From: Shewanella sp.
Lineage (GTDB): Bacteria > Pseudomonadota > Gammaproteobacteria > Enterobacterales > Shewanellaceae
Reading direction: 5' to 3'
Assembly: GCA_004195335.1 (NCBI GenBank)
Contig: SDWK01000034.1
Location: forward strand, 1 to 6,108
Length of the DNA stretch: 6,108 bases
Under the pieces are notes generated by a model that was not told where the DNA came from, searched no databases, and worked only from the letters and a program-made list of their open reading frames with translations. The position numbers and the translations under genes are program-made. Each line of letters opens with the position of its first letter. Position 1 is the first letter of the stretch. Positions 1-6,057 of the stretch are shown piece after piece.

Positions 1-8
1 TGCTGTGT

Positions 9-50
9 TAACGAGCTTAAACGTAGAATAACTATGTTCTTCACTCGTTG
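9..50. repeat. Imperfect nested hairpin abutting the left 58-bp repeat
   Basis: AACGAG (10-15) pairs with CTCGTT (44-49). Inside it, AACGTAG (20-26) pairs with CTATGTT (32-38), with one G-T wobble and an AATAA loop. Together they form a two-tier stem-loop immediately before the 58-bp repeat. There is no coding potential here. The hairpin is absent next to the right-hand copy of the repeat, so it is either a separate module or an optional part of the same dispersed element. The folding is my own base pairing and was not computed. Confidence 0.45.
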
Positions 51-108
51 CCTTGCCTCAGAAGCGCTAAATTCTCGCTGAGCGATCACATCTTTATACT
101 GATTGGTA
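51..108 (+). repeat. 58-bp intergenic repeat, left copy (inverted relative to 6000-6057)
   Basis: Positions 51-98 are the exact reverse complement of 6010-6057 (48 of 48). After two adjacent mismatches (99-100, CT against GC) the match resumes through GATTGGTA (101-108, matching 6000-6007). That gives 56 of 58 identical. The module contains an odd-centred 11-bp palindrome TCGCTGAGCGA (75-85) and the palindrome AGCGCT (63-68). Both copies are intergenic, and both have their GATTGGTA end pointing into the window. I see no ORF of useful length. It is most likely a dispersed non-coding element (REP-like or MITE-like); its function is unknown. Confidence 0.85.
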
Positions 109-130
109 TAACCTCTTCGAAGGCCTAGCG

Positions 131-162
131 CAAAAGAACAGGAGTGATTTTTCACTCCTGTT
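131..162 (-). terminator. Intrinsic terminator for the TIGR02444 gene
   Basis: A perfect 11-bp stem, AACAGGAGTGA (137-147) with TCACTCCTGTT (152-162), is closed by a 4-nt loop. Read on the minus strand, the stem is followed by a T-rich run, TTTT within 132-135. It lies about 25 bp past the stop codon of the minus-strand gene ending at 186. This is the expected form and place of a Rho-independent terminator. Confidence 0.85.
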
Positions 163-185
163 GAGGAAGGTGCTTACTTTTCAAG

Positions 186-623
186 CTAGGCTGCCAGCTG
201 CTGATATTCACTCGCGTCAAGTCGATACAGGTTCAGAAAGACATTCAGATTTGAAGATGTGCCTTCATGGGGGAGCTGTCTAAGCTTATGTAAAATTAAC
301 GCCTGAGATTTTCGTTCCAACATCAGTTCGACTTCAAGCATCTGTTGATACTCTGCCTCGATTAAACCGTTTTTACTCAGTTTACGCAATTTTCTGTAAG
401 GTAATAAAACCCGCTCTTCCCAGTGATGGACCTCATCTTTTATCTGTGACCAATCAGTTGGAGTTAACAGGTAGCCCTGTTTGTCTAACCATAATGAAAG
501 CAAGAGTAAGTTCACATTGACTTGGTGTTCGTCTTGAAGCTGAAGACAGAGCGTTTGATGCTGCTGGTAATAGCTGTCACACATTAGCCAAAGAGAGAGA
601 TCAAACTGATTTAAATAGGTCAT
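186..623 (-). CDS. TIGR02444 / DUF2390 family protein, function unknown
   Basis: This 145-residue protein matches the pattern of the TIGR02444 (DUF2390) family. An N-terminal F-D-L-S-L-W segment (7-12) is followed by a single Cys26 in CLQLQDEH, then the family's most recognisable stretch, VNVNLLLLSLWLDKQG (35-50). A basic and Glu-rich helical middle (about 60-115) follows. No signal peptide, membrane segment or catalytic motif is visible, so it is probably a small helical cytoplasmic protein. The start is ATG at 621-623, with AAGGA at 634-638 lying 10 nt upstream; the stop is TAG. It lies 78 bp downstream of yheS on the same strand, and genes of this family often sit beside this ABC-F gene in gammaproteobacteria. 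Co-transcription with yheS is plausible. No biochemical role is known to me; a link to ribosome function is inferred only from the neighbour. Confidence 0.85.
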   Translation of the reverse strand: MTYLNQFDLSLWLMCDSYYQQHQTLCLQLQDEHQVNVNLLLLSLWLDKQGYLLTPTDWSQIKDEVHHWEERVLLPYRKLRKLSKNGLIEAEYQQMLEVELMLERKSQALILHKLRQLPHEGTSSNLNVFLNLYRLDASEYQQLAA

Positions 624-659
624 TTAACGCGTTTCCTTATGCATTTTTGTCTTGGCGAT

Positions 660-679
660 GTTCTATCCCAGATAGGAAC
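660..679. other. Short hairpin between yheS and the TIGR02444 gene
   Basis: CTATC (663-667) pairs with GATAG (671-675), and outer GTT and AAC arms extend the stem past a one-base bulge (660-679). No T-run follows on the minus strand, so it is not a convincing terminator. It could be an mRNA processing or stability element between two co-transcribed genes, or simply chance. Confidence 0.3.
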
Positions 680-701
680 ACCGCTATAGTCTGAGTTAGT
701 A

Positions 702-2612
702 TTAGAATGCTGAACGAACTTCTTGTTCAATCTCTTCGATAGACTCCTGAACCTCTAACCATTCCATCTCACTCTCTTCTAACGCTTGAGTGAGCAGAGT
801 TCTTTCATTTAAGACTTGAGTTAATTTCGCTTTATTTTCGGCCTCATACAAACTCATGTCGGCCAGCATCTCTTCGAGCTCTGATAAGCGGGAACTCGAC
901 TTCTGCTGTTCTTTTTCCATTTTTATCTGAATTTTACGCAGAGGCGATAGTTTTTGGCGCAACTCGGCCTCTAAGCGTTTTTGTAGCTTCTTATCCTGAG
1001 CAGGTTTAGCCTCTAGGCTGGCCTCCTCTCTGTTTGCTGCCTTGGCTGCATCGAGAAGCCACAGATGATAATCATCGAGATCGCCATCGAAACTGCGTAC
1101 TTGACCATCGTCGACCAGATAGTAATCGCTACAACTGAGCCTGAGTAGATGTCTATCGTGGGATACGATAATCATCGCCCCCTCGAACGATTGCAGGGCC
1201 ATCGTCAGAGCATGGCGCATCTCCAGATCCAGATGGTTGGTTGGCTCATCGAGAAGCAGAAGGTTAGGGCGTTGCCATACCAATAATGCCAATACTAAGC
1301 GCGCTTTCTCTCCGCCTGAAAAAGGACGGACGGGGGATAACACCATGTCACCATTGAAGCCATAACACCCGAGGAAGTTTCGCAGCTCCTGTTCTCGTGT
1401 CGTCGGGGCCAGCCGTGACAGGTGCTGAAGTGGTGTGTCATCAAGGCGAAGGCTCTCGAGTTGATGTTGAGCGAAATAGCCGATGTTCAGGCCCGGGTTT
1501 GTCTCATACTTTCCCTTCATCGGAGAGAGTTCTTCAGAGAGCAATTTAATGAGTGTCGATTTACCCGCACCGTTACGTCCGAGCAGGCCGATACGAGCCC
1601 CCGGAACCAAATTCAATTGCACACTTTTTAAGATCTCTGTGTCGCCATACCCTACAGACACATTTTCCATGGTGACAAGCGGGTTTGGCAGTGTTTCTGG
1701 CTCAAGAAATGCCATATGAAATTGACTGTCAGCTTGAGACGGTAACAGTTCTGCCATGCGCTCTAACGCCTTGAGGCGACTCTGCGCTTGTTTCGCTTTA
1801 CTGGCCTTATAGCGGAACCTATCGACGAAGGTCTGCATATGAGCTCGTTCTTTCTGCTGACGTTCGAAGGCTACCTGCTGTTGCGCCATGCGTTCGGCAC
1901 GGATCCGCTCGAAGGCGGTATAGTTGCCTTTGTAGTAGTTAAGCTTATGGTTTTCGACATGAATGATCTCAGTGACGATGCCATCGATAAAGTCTCTGTC
2001 GTGGCTGATCAAGATGAGCGTTCCTTGATAAGCTTTAATCCAGCCTTCGAGCCAATACATGGTATCTAAGTCAAGGTGGTTGGTGGGCTCATCGAGTAAT
2101 AGCAGATCTGAGCGGCACAACAGCGCCTGAGCCAGGTTGAGGCGCATACGCCAACCACCTGAAAAACTCTTAACCGGATTGGATTGCTCTGCTTCACCGA
2201 ATCCCAGACCTGCTAACAGACTGGCCGCACGCGAGCGAATGGCATAACCGCCAATAGCATCAATTTTACCGTGCAGGATAGCAATGGCATGACCATCATT
2301 ATCGGCTTGAGCTTGGTGAAGCTGCCTTTCAAGCTCGCGATATTCGACATCACCATCGATAACACAATCGATCGCCGTTACCTCAAGGGCTGGCGTTTCC
2401 TGAGCAACTGTGGCTATTTGCCAGCCACTGGGTAGGCTAATATCACCTTTATCTAAGCTTATTTTCCCTAATATTAACGCGAGCAATGACGATTTCCCGG
2501 TGCCGTTAGCACCGACTAAGCCCACTTTGTGGCCCGGATAGATAGTGAGAGAGGTTTCATCCAGAAGCGTTTTACTGCCGCGGATCAATTGTGCTTGATT
2601 GATGGATATCAT
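702..2612 (-). CDS. yheS: ABC-F family ATPase YheS
   Basis: This is a 636-residue soluble ABC-F protein with two ATPase domains and no membrane segments; proteins of this class act on the ribosome during translation. Domain 1 has Walker A GANGTGKS (34-41), signature SGGWRMRL (151-158), Walker B ending DEPTNHLD (174-181) and SHDR (203-206). The charged interdomain linker typical of ABC-F proteins (about 235-305) follows. Domain 2 has GRNGAGKST (345-353), SGGEKARL (432-439), DEPTNHLD (455-462) and SHDR (484-487). The C-terminal tail (about 540-630) is Glu/Lys/Gln-rich coiled coil. Every catalytic motif is intact. The sequence aligns end to end with E. coli YheS (637 aa). I chose the ATG at 2610-2612, which begins MISINQAQLIRG and matches the E. 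coli N-terminus. An upstream GTG (2661-2663) would add 17 unconserved residues, and neither start has a strong Shine-Dalgarno. It is divergent from yheV. The precise substrate of YheS is not settled. Confidence 0.96.
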   Translation of the reverse strand: MISINQAQLIRGSKTLLDETSLTIYPGHKVGLVGANGTGKSSLLALILGKISLDKGDISLPSGWQIATVAQETPALEVTAIDCVIDGDVEYRELERQLHQAQADNDGHAIAILHGKIDAIGGYAIRSRAASLLAGLGFGEAEQSNPVKSFSGGWRMRLNLAQALLCRSDLLLLDEPTNHLDLDTMYWLEGWIKAYQGTLILISHDRDFIDGIVTEIIHVENHKLNYYKGNYTAFERIRAERMAQQQVAFERQQKERAHMQTFVDRFRYKASKAKQAQSRLKALERMAELLPSQADSQFHMAFLEPETLPNPLVTMENVSVGYGDTEILKSVQLNLVPGARIGLLGRNGAGKSTLIKLLSEELSPMKGKYETNPGLNIGYFAQHQLESLRLDDTPLQHLSRLAPTTREQELRNFLGCYGFNGDMVLSPVRPFSGGEKARLVLALLVWQRPNLLLLDEPTNHLDLEMRHALTMALQSFEGAMIIVSHDRHLLRLSCSDYYLVDDGQVRSFDGDLDDYHLWLLDAAKAANREEASLEAKPAQDKKLQKRLEAELRQKLSPLRKIQIKMEKEQQKSSSRLSELEEMLADMSLYEAENKAKLTQVLNERTLLTQALEESEMEWLEVQESIEEIEQEVRSAF

Positions 2613-2659
2613 GGAGTACAACTTGATGATGATCGAGAAACTATTGGGCAGATGATATC

Positions 2660-2700
2660 CCACAAATGGTCATCATTACCACAAACTGAGCCACAAACTG
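2660..2700. repeat. Iterated CCACAAA motifs in the yheS upstream region
   Basis: CCACAAA occurs at 2660, 2679 and 2691. The last two copies extend to the identical 10-mer CCACAAACTG with a 12-bp period. An inverted copy, TTTGTGG, sits at 2749-2755 on the yheV side. The cluster lies in the 193-bp divergent intergenic region. It could be a protein-binding array for yheS control, but no known regulator's site is recognised. Confidence 0.35.
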
Positions 2701-2737
2701 CGCAACCAATAGGGTAAAAATGCCGAACAATACGGCG

Positions 2738-2761
2738 ATTTTGCTTTGTTTGTGGCAAAAT
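2738..2761. promoter_or_regulatory. Perfect inverted repeat upstream of yheV, possible operator
   Basis: ATTTTGC (2738-2744) and GCAAAAT (2755-2761) form perfect 7-bp arms around a 10-bp spacer, 44 bp before the yheV start codon. Centre-to-centre spacing of 17 bp fits two DNA turns poorly, but dimeric regulators do bind such sites. No T-run follows, which argues against a terminator. I could not place a convincing -35/-10 pair for yheV with standard spacing. Confidence 0.35.
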
Positions 2762-2805
2762 AGAGGTCTATTGAACTGTGACCCTAATCGAAGGTTGAGA
2801 ATTAA

Positions 2806-3006
2806 GTGGCTGAAGCTAGAGTGAAGAGACGTTTTGTTGCCGGTGCTAAGTGTCCTAAATGTAAGGCGATGGATAGCATCGTCTTGTTTAAAGTTAACGG
2901 TGTCGAAACAGTGGAGTGTATCGACTGTGATTACAGTGAGCAGCAGACCGATGAAAAGGTGGCGAAGCAAGCCACCGGCGATGTGATAGGCGTCTTTAAG
3001 CCCTAA
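2806..3006 (+). CDS. yheV: YheV family small zinc-ribbon protein
   Basis: This 66-residue protein belongs to the YheV / DUF2387 (TIGR02443) family. Two CxxC knuckles, CPKC (16-19) and CIDC (38-41), sit about 18 residues apart as in a four-cysteine zinc ribbon. They are preceded by the conserved basic RRFVAGAKCP stretch (8-17), and the C-terminus ends VIGVFKP, close to the VIGIFHP of E. coli YheV. Metal binding is inferred from the cysteines; the cellular role is not known. The start is GTG at 2806-2808 with AAGG (2791-2794) 11 nt upstream; a second GTG at 2821 would still keep both knuckles. In E. coli yheV lies next to kefB and kefG, with yheS beyond them. Here yheV is directly divergent from yheS, with no kef gene between. 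It converges on the XRE gene across an 83-bp gap (3007-3089) in which I see no clear terminator. Confidence 0.92.
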   Translation: MAEARVKRRFVAGAKCPKCKAMDSIVLFKVNGVETVECIDCDYSEQQTDEKVAKQATGDVIGVFKP

Positions 3007-3089
3007 AGAAAGTAAGGCTCTAGATGATAGCTCCTAGAATCTGGCAAACGAGAACCTAGGCGCTGCTCATGTTCGTGTTAGTTACGGCT

Positions 3090-3809
3090 CTACAATTTGT
3101 TAAATCGCTTTTCGAGTACGAAGCCGATAAGCCCCGAAGTGACCAGCAAGACGCCAAGTATCTGTAGCCAGGCGTTGACAGGTTTGGGTATCCGCTCCTC
3201 GTTATCGAAGAAGTAGTGCCGTTTTCCGTTTTCCAGCACCATGGTGAATTCTGGCCCTCTATTTTCCGTGGTTAACAGGAAGCTGTTGTCTCTGCGGTTT
3301 TCCATCTCCAGCCGCCTCTCCTTCATTAAGGCCCTACCAGCTTCACCATCGGTATCGATACGGTGACGCCAGGATGAGAAGATATCATCGGGTTCATCAA
3401 TCATAACCAGCCCGTGGGACTGATACTGATAGCGGGTCTCATTAAATAGTTGCTTACTCGAACCAGTATAAAATAGGGTGACACCTATGATGAGTAATAT
3501 GCCGGAAATGTAGAGATAACGACGCAGGTTTTGCACATTCATCTTATTTTTTTGTGCTAGTAAGAGTTCGATATCGGGTATTAAGTTGAGTTGCTGTTTA
3601 TGCTTATCGGTATCGAGAGCCTCGATAAACTCTTGAGTGCTGAGTGACAGAGCAGCCAGTAACTGTCTGAATATGTCGTTCGATGGAACTGACTTACCGT
3701 TCTCCAGTTTAGATAGATAAGATTGCTCTATACCGGCAAGCTCAGCGAGTTCCGGCTGGCTAAAGCCTCTTTCTGTTCTGAAATGCTTAATTTGTTTTCC
3801 TAATGTCAT
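3090..3809 (-). CDS. Membrane-anchored XRE-family helix-turn-helix regulator
   Basis: This 239-residue protein has an N-terminal HTH_3/XRE DNA-binding domain (about 6-61). The recognisable turn is SQPELAELAGIEQSYLSKLENG (17-38 region), followed by a short linker. A hydrophobic segment (about 98-116) comes next, then roughly 95 polar, charged residues (117-212). A second hydrophobic segment (about 213-232) leads to a basic KRFNK tail. The layout predicts a cytoplasmic DNA-binding head, an extracytoplasmic sensor loop and both ends inside the cell. That is a one-component transmembrane regulator, as in ToxR/CadC-type logic but with an XRE head. I do not recognise the loop domain; it contains no cysteines, so disulphide sensing is unlikely. 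The start is ATG at 3807-3809 with AAGGA (3817-3821) 7 nt upstream, which is nearly ideal. The gene stands alone downstream of mcp with its own upstream region. Targets and signal are unknown; autoregulation through the phased repeats upstream is possible. Confidence 0.88.
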   Translation of the reverse strand: MTLGKQIKHFRTERGFSQPELAELAGIEQSYLSKLENGKSVPSNDIFRQLLAALSLSTQEFIEALDTDKHKQQLNLIPDIELLLAQKNKMNVQNLRRYLYISGILLIIGVTLFYTGSSKQLFNETRYQYQSHGLVMIDEPDDIFSSWRHRIDTDGEAGRALMKERRLEMENRRDNSFLLTTENRGPEFTMVLENGKRHYFFDNEERIPKPVNAWLQILGVLLVTSGLIGFVLEKRFNKL

Positions 3810-3861
3810 GCTCGATTCCTTGTGAGTATTTTAATAAGCGTGGGCTGCCAGCAACGAAGAC

Positions 3862-3922
3862 TATTCTTTAGTATTCCTGTAAAAATATGAAGTGGAATAT
3901 GAGTGGATATGAATGAATATTA
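3862..3922. promoter_or_regulatory. Helically phased AT-rich repeats upstream of the XRE regulator
   Basis: ATATGA-type hexamers begin at 3885, 3897 and 3907, with ATATTA at 3917, giving spacings of 12, 10 and 10 bp. The middle units read GTGGAATATGA (3892-3902) and GTGGATATGA (3903-3912). TATTC occurs at 3862 and 3872 on the same helical phase, and TATTCC (3872-3877) is inverted to GGAATA (3894-3899). The array lies 53-113 bp before the start codon of the minus-strand regulator. It could be an operator array, intrinsically bent DNA, or both. Confidence 0.4.
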
Positions 3923-3977
3923 TCTGATTTGTCTGTATTTATGAGACTCCAAGGCGAAATCTCTGGGGGGAAGATAG

Positions 3978-4010
3978 GGTTCCAGCTCCTGAAACTAAGA
4001 AGCTGGAACC
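3978..4010 (-). terminator. Probable terminator after the chemoreceptor gene
   Basis: A perfect 10-bp GC-containing stem, GGTTCCAGCT (3978-3987) with AGCTGGAACC (4001-4010), has a 13-nt loop and lies 16 bp past the mcp stop codon. On the minus strand the next bases are CTATCTT and then a C-run, so the T-tract is weak. The position favours a terminator, but its strength is uncertain. Confidence 0.5.
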
Positions 4011-4013
4011 TTC

Positions 4014-4034
4014 AAAACTTAAAACTTAAAACTT
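4014..4034. repeat. Three tandem copies of a 7-bp unit across the mcp stop codon
   Basis: AAAACTT is repeated exactly three times (4014-4020, 4021-4027, 4028-4034), followed by a partial AAA. The array overlaps the last codons and the TAA stop (4026-4028) of the chemoreceptor gene. Because 7 is not a multiple of 3, gain or loss of a unit would change the frame, but another TAA would arise close by. The effect would therefore be limited to the last residues. Confidence 0.75.
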
Positions 4035-5948
4035 AAAGCGTGACACCAGCTCGTTGAGTTGAACCGCCATCTCTCTGAGATCGCTGCAATCGACCGATGT
4101 TTGTTGCACGACCTGACTACTTGTCCTGGAGATATCGGCGATGGAGGTGACATGGGGATTGATCTCACCAACGACGTTAGATTGCTCGCCAGTAGCCGTG
4201 GCGATCTGTACGCTCATCTCGTTCATCGCCTTAATATTGTCAGAGATGCTTTGCAGATGCTCACCGGAAGAGGTTGCTTCTAGCTGACTGTTTGTGCACA
4301 ACTCAGTGCTTTGTTCTATCGCTTTGACTGCTTCATTGGTTCTTTCCTGCAGTTGCTCGATAATATTACGGATCTCTTCGGTTGAGGCATGACTGCGTGA
4401 GGCTAACGTTCTGACCTCATCGGCAACCACGGCAAACCCTCGTCCCTGCTCTCCTGCTCGGGCGGCCTCGATAGCGGCGTTGAGTGCTAATAGATTGGTC
4501 TGTTCAGAGACTCCGCGGATAACTTCGAGGACAGTATCGATAGAGTTTGCGTCTTGCGCCAATTGGCTGATGGTCGAGCTGGTCTTTTGGAGTTGCTCGC
4601 TCATGGTCGCCACACTGGTAATGGTTTTTTGAACGGAATGATGACCCTGTACCACCGCTTCTTCGGCGACTAAGGCATTATCTGCCGCGTTGTTGGCACT
4701 GCCGGCTATCTCCTCGGCTGTCATTCCCATCTCATGAATTGCGGTGGCTATCTGTTCTATCTTGCTCACCTGTTCGTTTATCTCATGCTCCATATGTTTA
4801 GCTTGGTTATCGATACGATCGACGGCCTCAAAGAGGTCACTTCCTGTCGCCGATACACTTTGCAGGGTGCGGCTGAGATAGTCGACGAAGTGATTATATC
4901 CCTGTGCCATGTTACCGGTCTCATCCTGACGGGAGTCGTCGAGTCTGAGTGTAAGATCGCCTTCGCCCTCGCCAATGGCTTTAAGCATCTTGGCCAGCTC
5001 CCCAAAGGGAGAGAGTAGGTGGTTAATCAGCCACATGCTGACGGCCATAAAGAAGAGTGCGATAACGATGCCCATAATAACCACAGACCAGGTGGCATCG
5101 TCTAAGGTACCAAAAATCTCTTCCCGGGGGATCTGAGCGATAAGGTACCAACCGATATCGGGCAGATATCGACTGGCGACCAACATCTCTTTGCCATTAT
5201 CGGAATACTCAGTGGTGGCGAAATCCTGCTCTTTAAAGAGTGATTCAGTATCTATCTCACCTAAACTACTCAACTGCTTGCCGCTATAACTGCTGTCGGG
5301 GTGGATCTTGATGGCACCGCTGCCATCGACCAGAAAGACCTGACCATGGGTGCCAATATGGTACTGTTTAATGCTGGTGGCCAGACTCGAAAGCGACAGG
5401 CCCACACCGGCCACTGCACTGGGTTTACCGTCAATCGTCATTAAGTAGTTAATAAACAGCGTCGGGATCTGATTCGACTCATCGACATCTAAACTGAGAG
5501 AGTACTGTTTGCCACTCTTCATAAAGTTGTAAAACCACTGGTCACTCGAGTCGGACTCGGAGATGGTTTTCAGTATGCCACCAGGGATGAAATAGCGACC
5601 GCTATTGCCTGAGACCAGAAAGGCGGTGATGGTGTCAAACTTTTGCTGGATATTGGTGAGGTAATTGATGATGCGCTCATGGGTATCAGGAGTGTCTCCC
5701 TGACGAATCACATCCTGATAATCGATGTTATGGGCCATTACCTTACTGATGGTTATCGGCATCAGCAGTTGAGCATGGATGTCATTAGCCACCTCGCCTA
5801 AGACAGCTGGCAACTCTCTTTCCAGGGTACTTTCGAGGATAATACTACGGCTGGTACTGAGGGAATAAACACTGATGACCAGTATAGAAAGTACTACGGA
5901 AACTAAGGTCGTTAAGACCACTTTGCGGCGAATATTCAGTTTTAACAT
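4026..5948 (-). CDS. Methyl-accepting chemotaxis protein with dCache-like sensor
   Basis: This 640-residue transmembrane chemoreceptor would signal through CheW/CheA to the flagellar motor. TM1 is about 10-31. A periplasmic region of about 255 residues (32-287) has double-Cache character, including DQWFYNF (136-142), LFINYLM (164-170), AGVGLSL (180-186) and [17 protein letters not shown] (202-218). TM2 is about 288-309, followed by a HAMP domain (about 310-362) and a long coiled coil. The conserved hairpin tip lies at 482-516, recognisable by [19 protein letters not shown] and [12 protein letters not shown]. The C-terminus is SRFKF, with no NWETF-type CheR/CheB tether. I chose the ATG at 5946-5948 because AGGAG (5957-5961) is 8 nt upstream; an ATG at 5952-5954 would leave only 2 nt. 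The ligand is unknown: the R-x-W-Y pattern of amino-acid-binding dCache receptors appears here as D-x-W-F-Y. The gene is preceded by a leader inverted repeat and the 58-bp intergenic repeat. Confidence 0.95.
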   Translation of the reverse strand: MLKLNIRRKVVLTTLVSVVLSILVISVYSLSTSRSIILESTLERELPAVLGEVANDIHAQLLMPITISKVMAHNIDYQDVIRQGDTPDTHERIINYLTNIQQKFDTITAFLVSGNSGRYFIPGGILKTISESDSSDQWFYNFMKSGKQYSLSLDVDESNQIPTLFINYLMTIDGKPSAVAGVGLSLSSLATSIKQYHIGTHGQVFLVDGSGAIKIHPDSSYSGKQLSSLGEIDTESLFKEQDFATTEYSDNGKEMLVASRYLPDIGWYLIAQIPREEIFGTLDDATWSVVIMGIVIALFFMAVSMWLINHLLSPFGELAKMLKAIGEGEGDLTLRLDDSRQDETGNMAQGYNHFVDYLSRTLQSVSATGSDLFEAVDRIDNQAKHMEHEINEQVSKIEQIATAIHEMGMTAEEIAGSANNAADNALVAEEAVVQGHHSVQKTITSVATMSEQLQKTSSTISQLAQDANSIDTVLEVIRGVSEQTNLLALNAAIEAARAGEQGRGFAVVADEVRTLASRSHASTEEIRNIIEQLQERTNEAVKAIEQSTELCTNSQLEATSSGEHLQSISDNIKAMNEMSVQIATATGEQSNVVGEINPHVTSIADISRTSSQVVQQTSVDCSDLREMAVQLNELVSRFKF

Positions 5949-5953
5949 TGGCA

Positions 5954-5985
5954 TGTCTCCTAATCTGAAATAAGTATAGGAGACA
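5954..5985 (-). promoter_or_regulatory. Inverted repeat covering the mcp ribosome-binding site
   Basis: Perfect 9-bp arms lie at 5954-5962 and 5977-5985 around a 14-bp spacer. On the minus strand they read TGTCTCCTA and TAGGAGACA. The downstream arm contains the AGGAG that serves the ATG at 5948. If transcription starts upstream of 5985, the mRNA can fold and hide its Shine-Dalgarno. Alternatively, TATACT (minus strand, 5973-5978) is a good -10 element. A start near 5966 would then leave only the downstream arm in the mRNA, and the repeat would act as a DNA operator over the promoter. No good -35 was found for it. Confidence 0.5.
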
Positions 5986-5999
5986 GCGGGCAATTGATG

Positions 6000-6057
6000 T
6001 ACCAATCGCTATAAAGATGTGATCGCTCAGCGAGAATTTAGCGCTTCTGAGGCAAGG
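6000..6057 (-). repeat. 58-bp intergenic repeat, right copy (inverted relative to 51-108)
   Basis: This copy matches 51-108 in reverse complement at 56 of 58 positions; the two mismatches are adjacent (6008-6009). Its inner end lies 51 bp upstream of the chosen mcp start, so it may contribute promoter or leader sequence; TTTATA is present near that end on the minus strand. The outer flank (6058-6108) shares nothing obvious with the outer flank of the left copy (1-50), so the homology stops sharply at 51 and 6057. I see no gene in 6058-6108. Confidence 0.85.

Noticed and set aside
1422..2069. Several plus-strand reading frames of 69-93 codons inside yheS
   Set aside because: They are antisense shadows of a fully conserved ABC-F coding sequence and show no protein features of their own.
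2613..2663. A 17-residue N-terminal extension of YheS from a GTG at 2661-2663
   Set aside because: The extension has no counterpart in E. coli YheS, whose N-terminus aligns with the internal ATG at 2610-2612, and the GTG has no convincing ribosome-binding site.
2641..2970. A 109-codon minus-strand reading frame opposite yheV
   Set aside because: It overlaps the well-supported zinc-ribbon gene and the intergenic repeats, and its hydrophobic sequence resembles no family I recognise.
3828..3854. A TTGCTG / TAAAAT promoter for the XRE regulator on the minus strand
   Set aside because: The spacer is only 15 bp and the predicted start would fall on the ribosome-binding site, leaving almost no leader.
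4059..5018. Reading frames of 74-94 codons on both strands inside the chemoreceptor gene
   Set aside because: They overlap the conserved HAMP and signalling domains in other frames and have no recognisable motif.
5949..6005. A longer chemoreceptor start from a TTG at 6003-6005, or the ATG at 5952-5954
   Set aside because: The TTG would run the coding region into the repeat (6000-6005) and across the leader inverted repeat. The ATG at 5952-5954 is only 2 nt from the Shine-Dalgarno, whereas the ATG at 5946-5948 has the proper 8-nt gap and precedes a typical basic N-terminus and TM1.
6010..6057. A flagellar sigma-28 promoter for the chemoreceptor inside the repeat
   Set aside because: A TAAA and a GCGAT-like motif are present, but they are about 10 bp apart rather than the roughly 15 bp required, and the second box is a poor match.
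51..6057. The inverted repeats as terminal repeats of a transposon
   Set aside because: None of the enclosed genes is a transposase or recombinase. The contents are ordinary chromosomal genes, two of them conserved neighbours in other bacteria, and I saw no target-site duplication.
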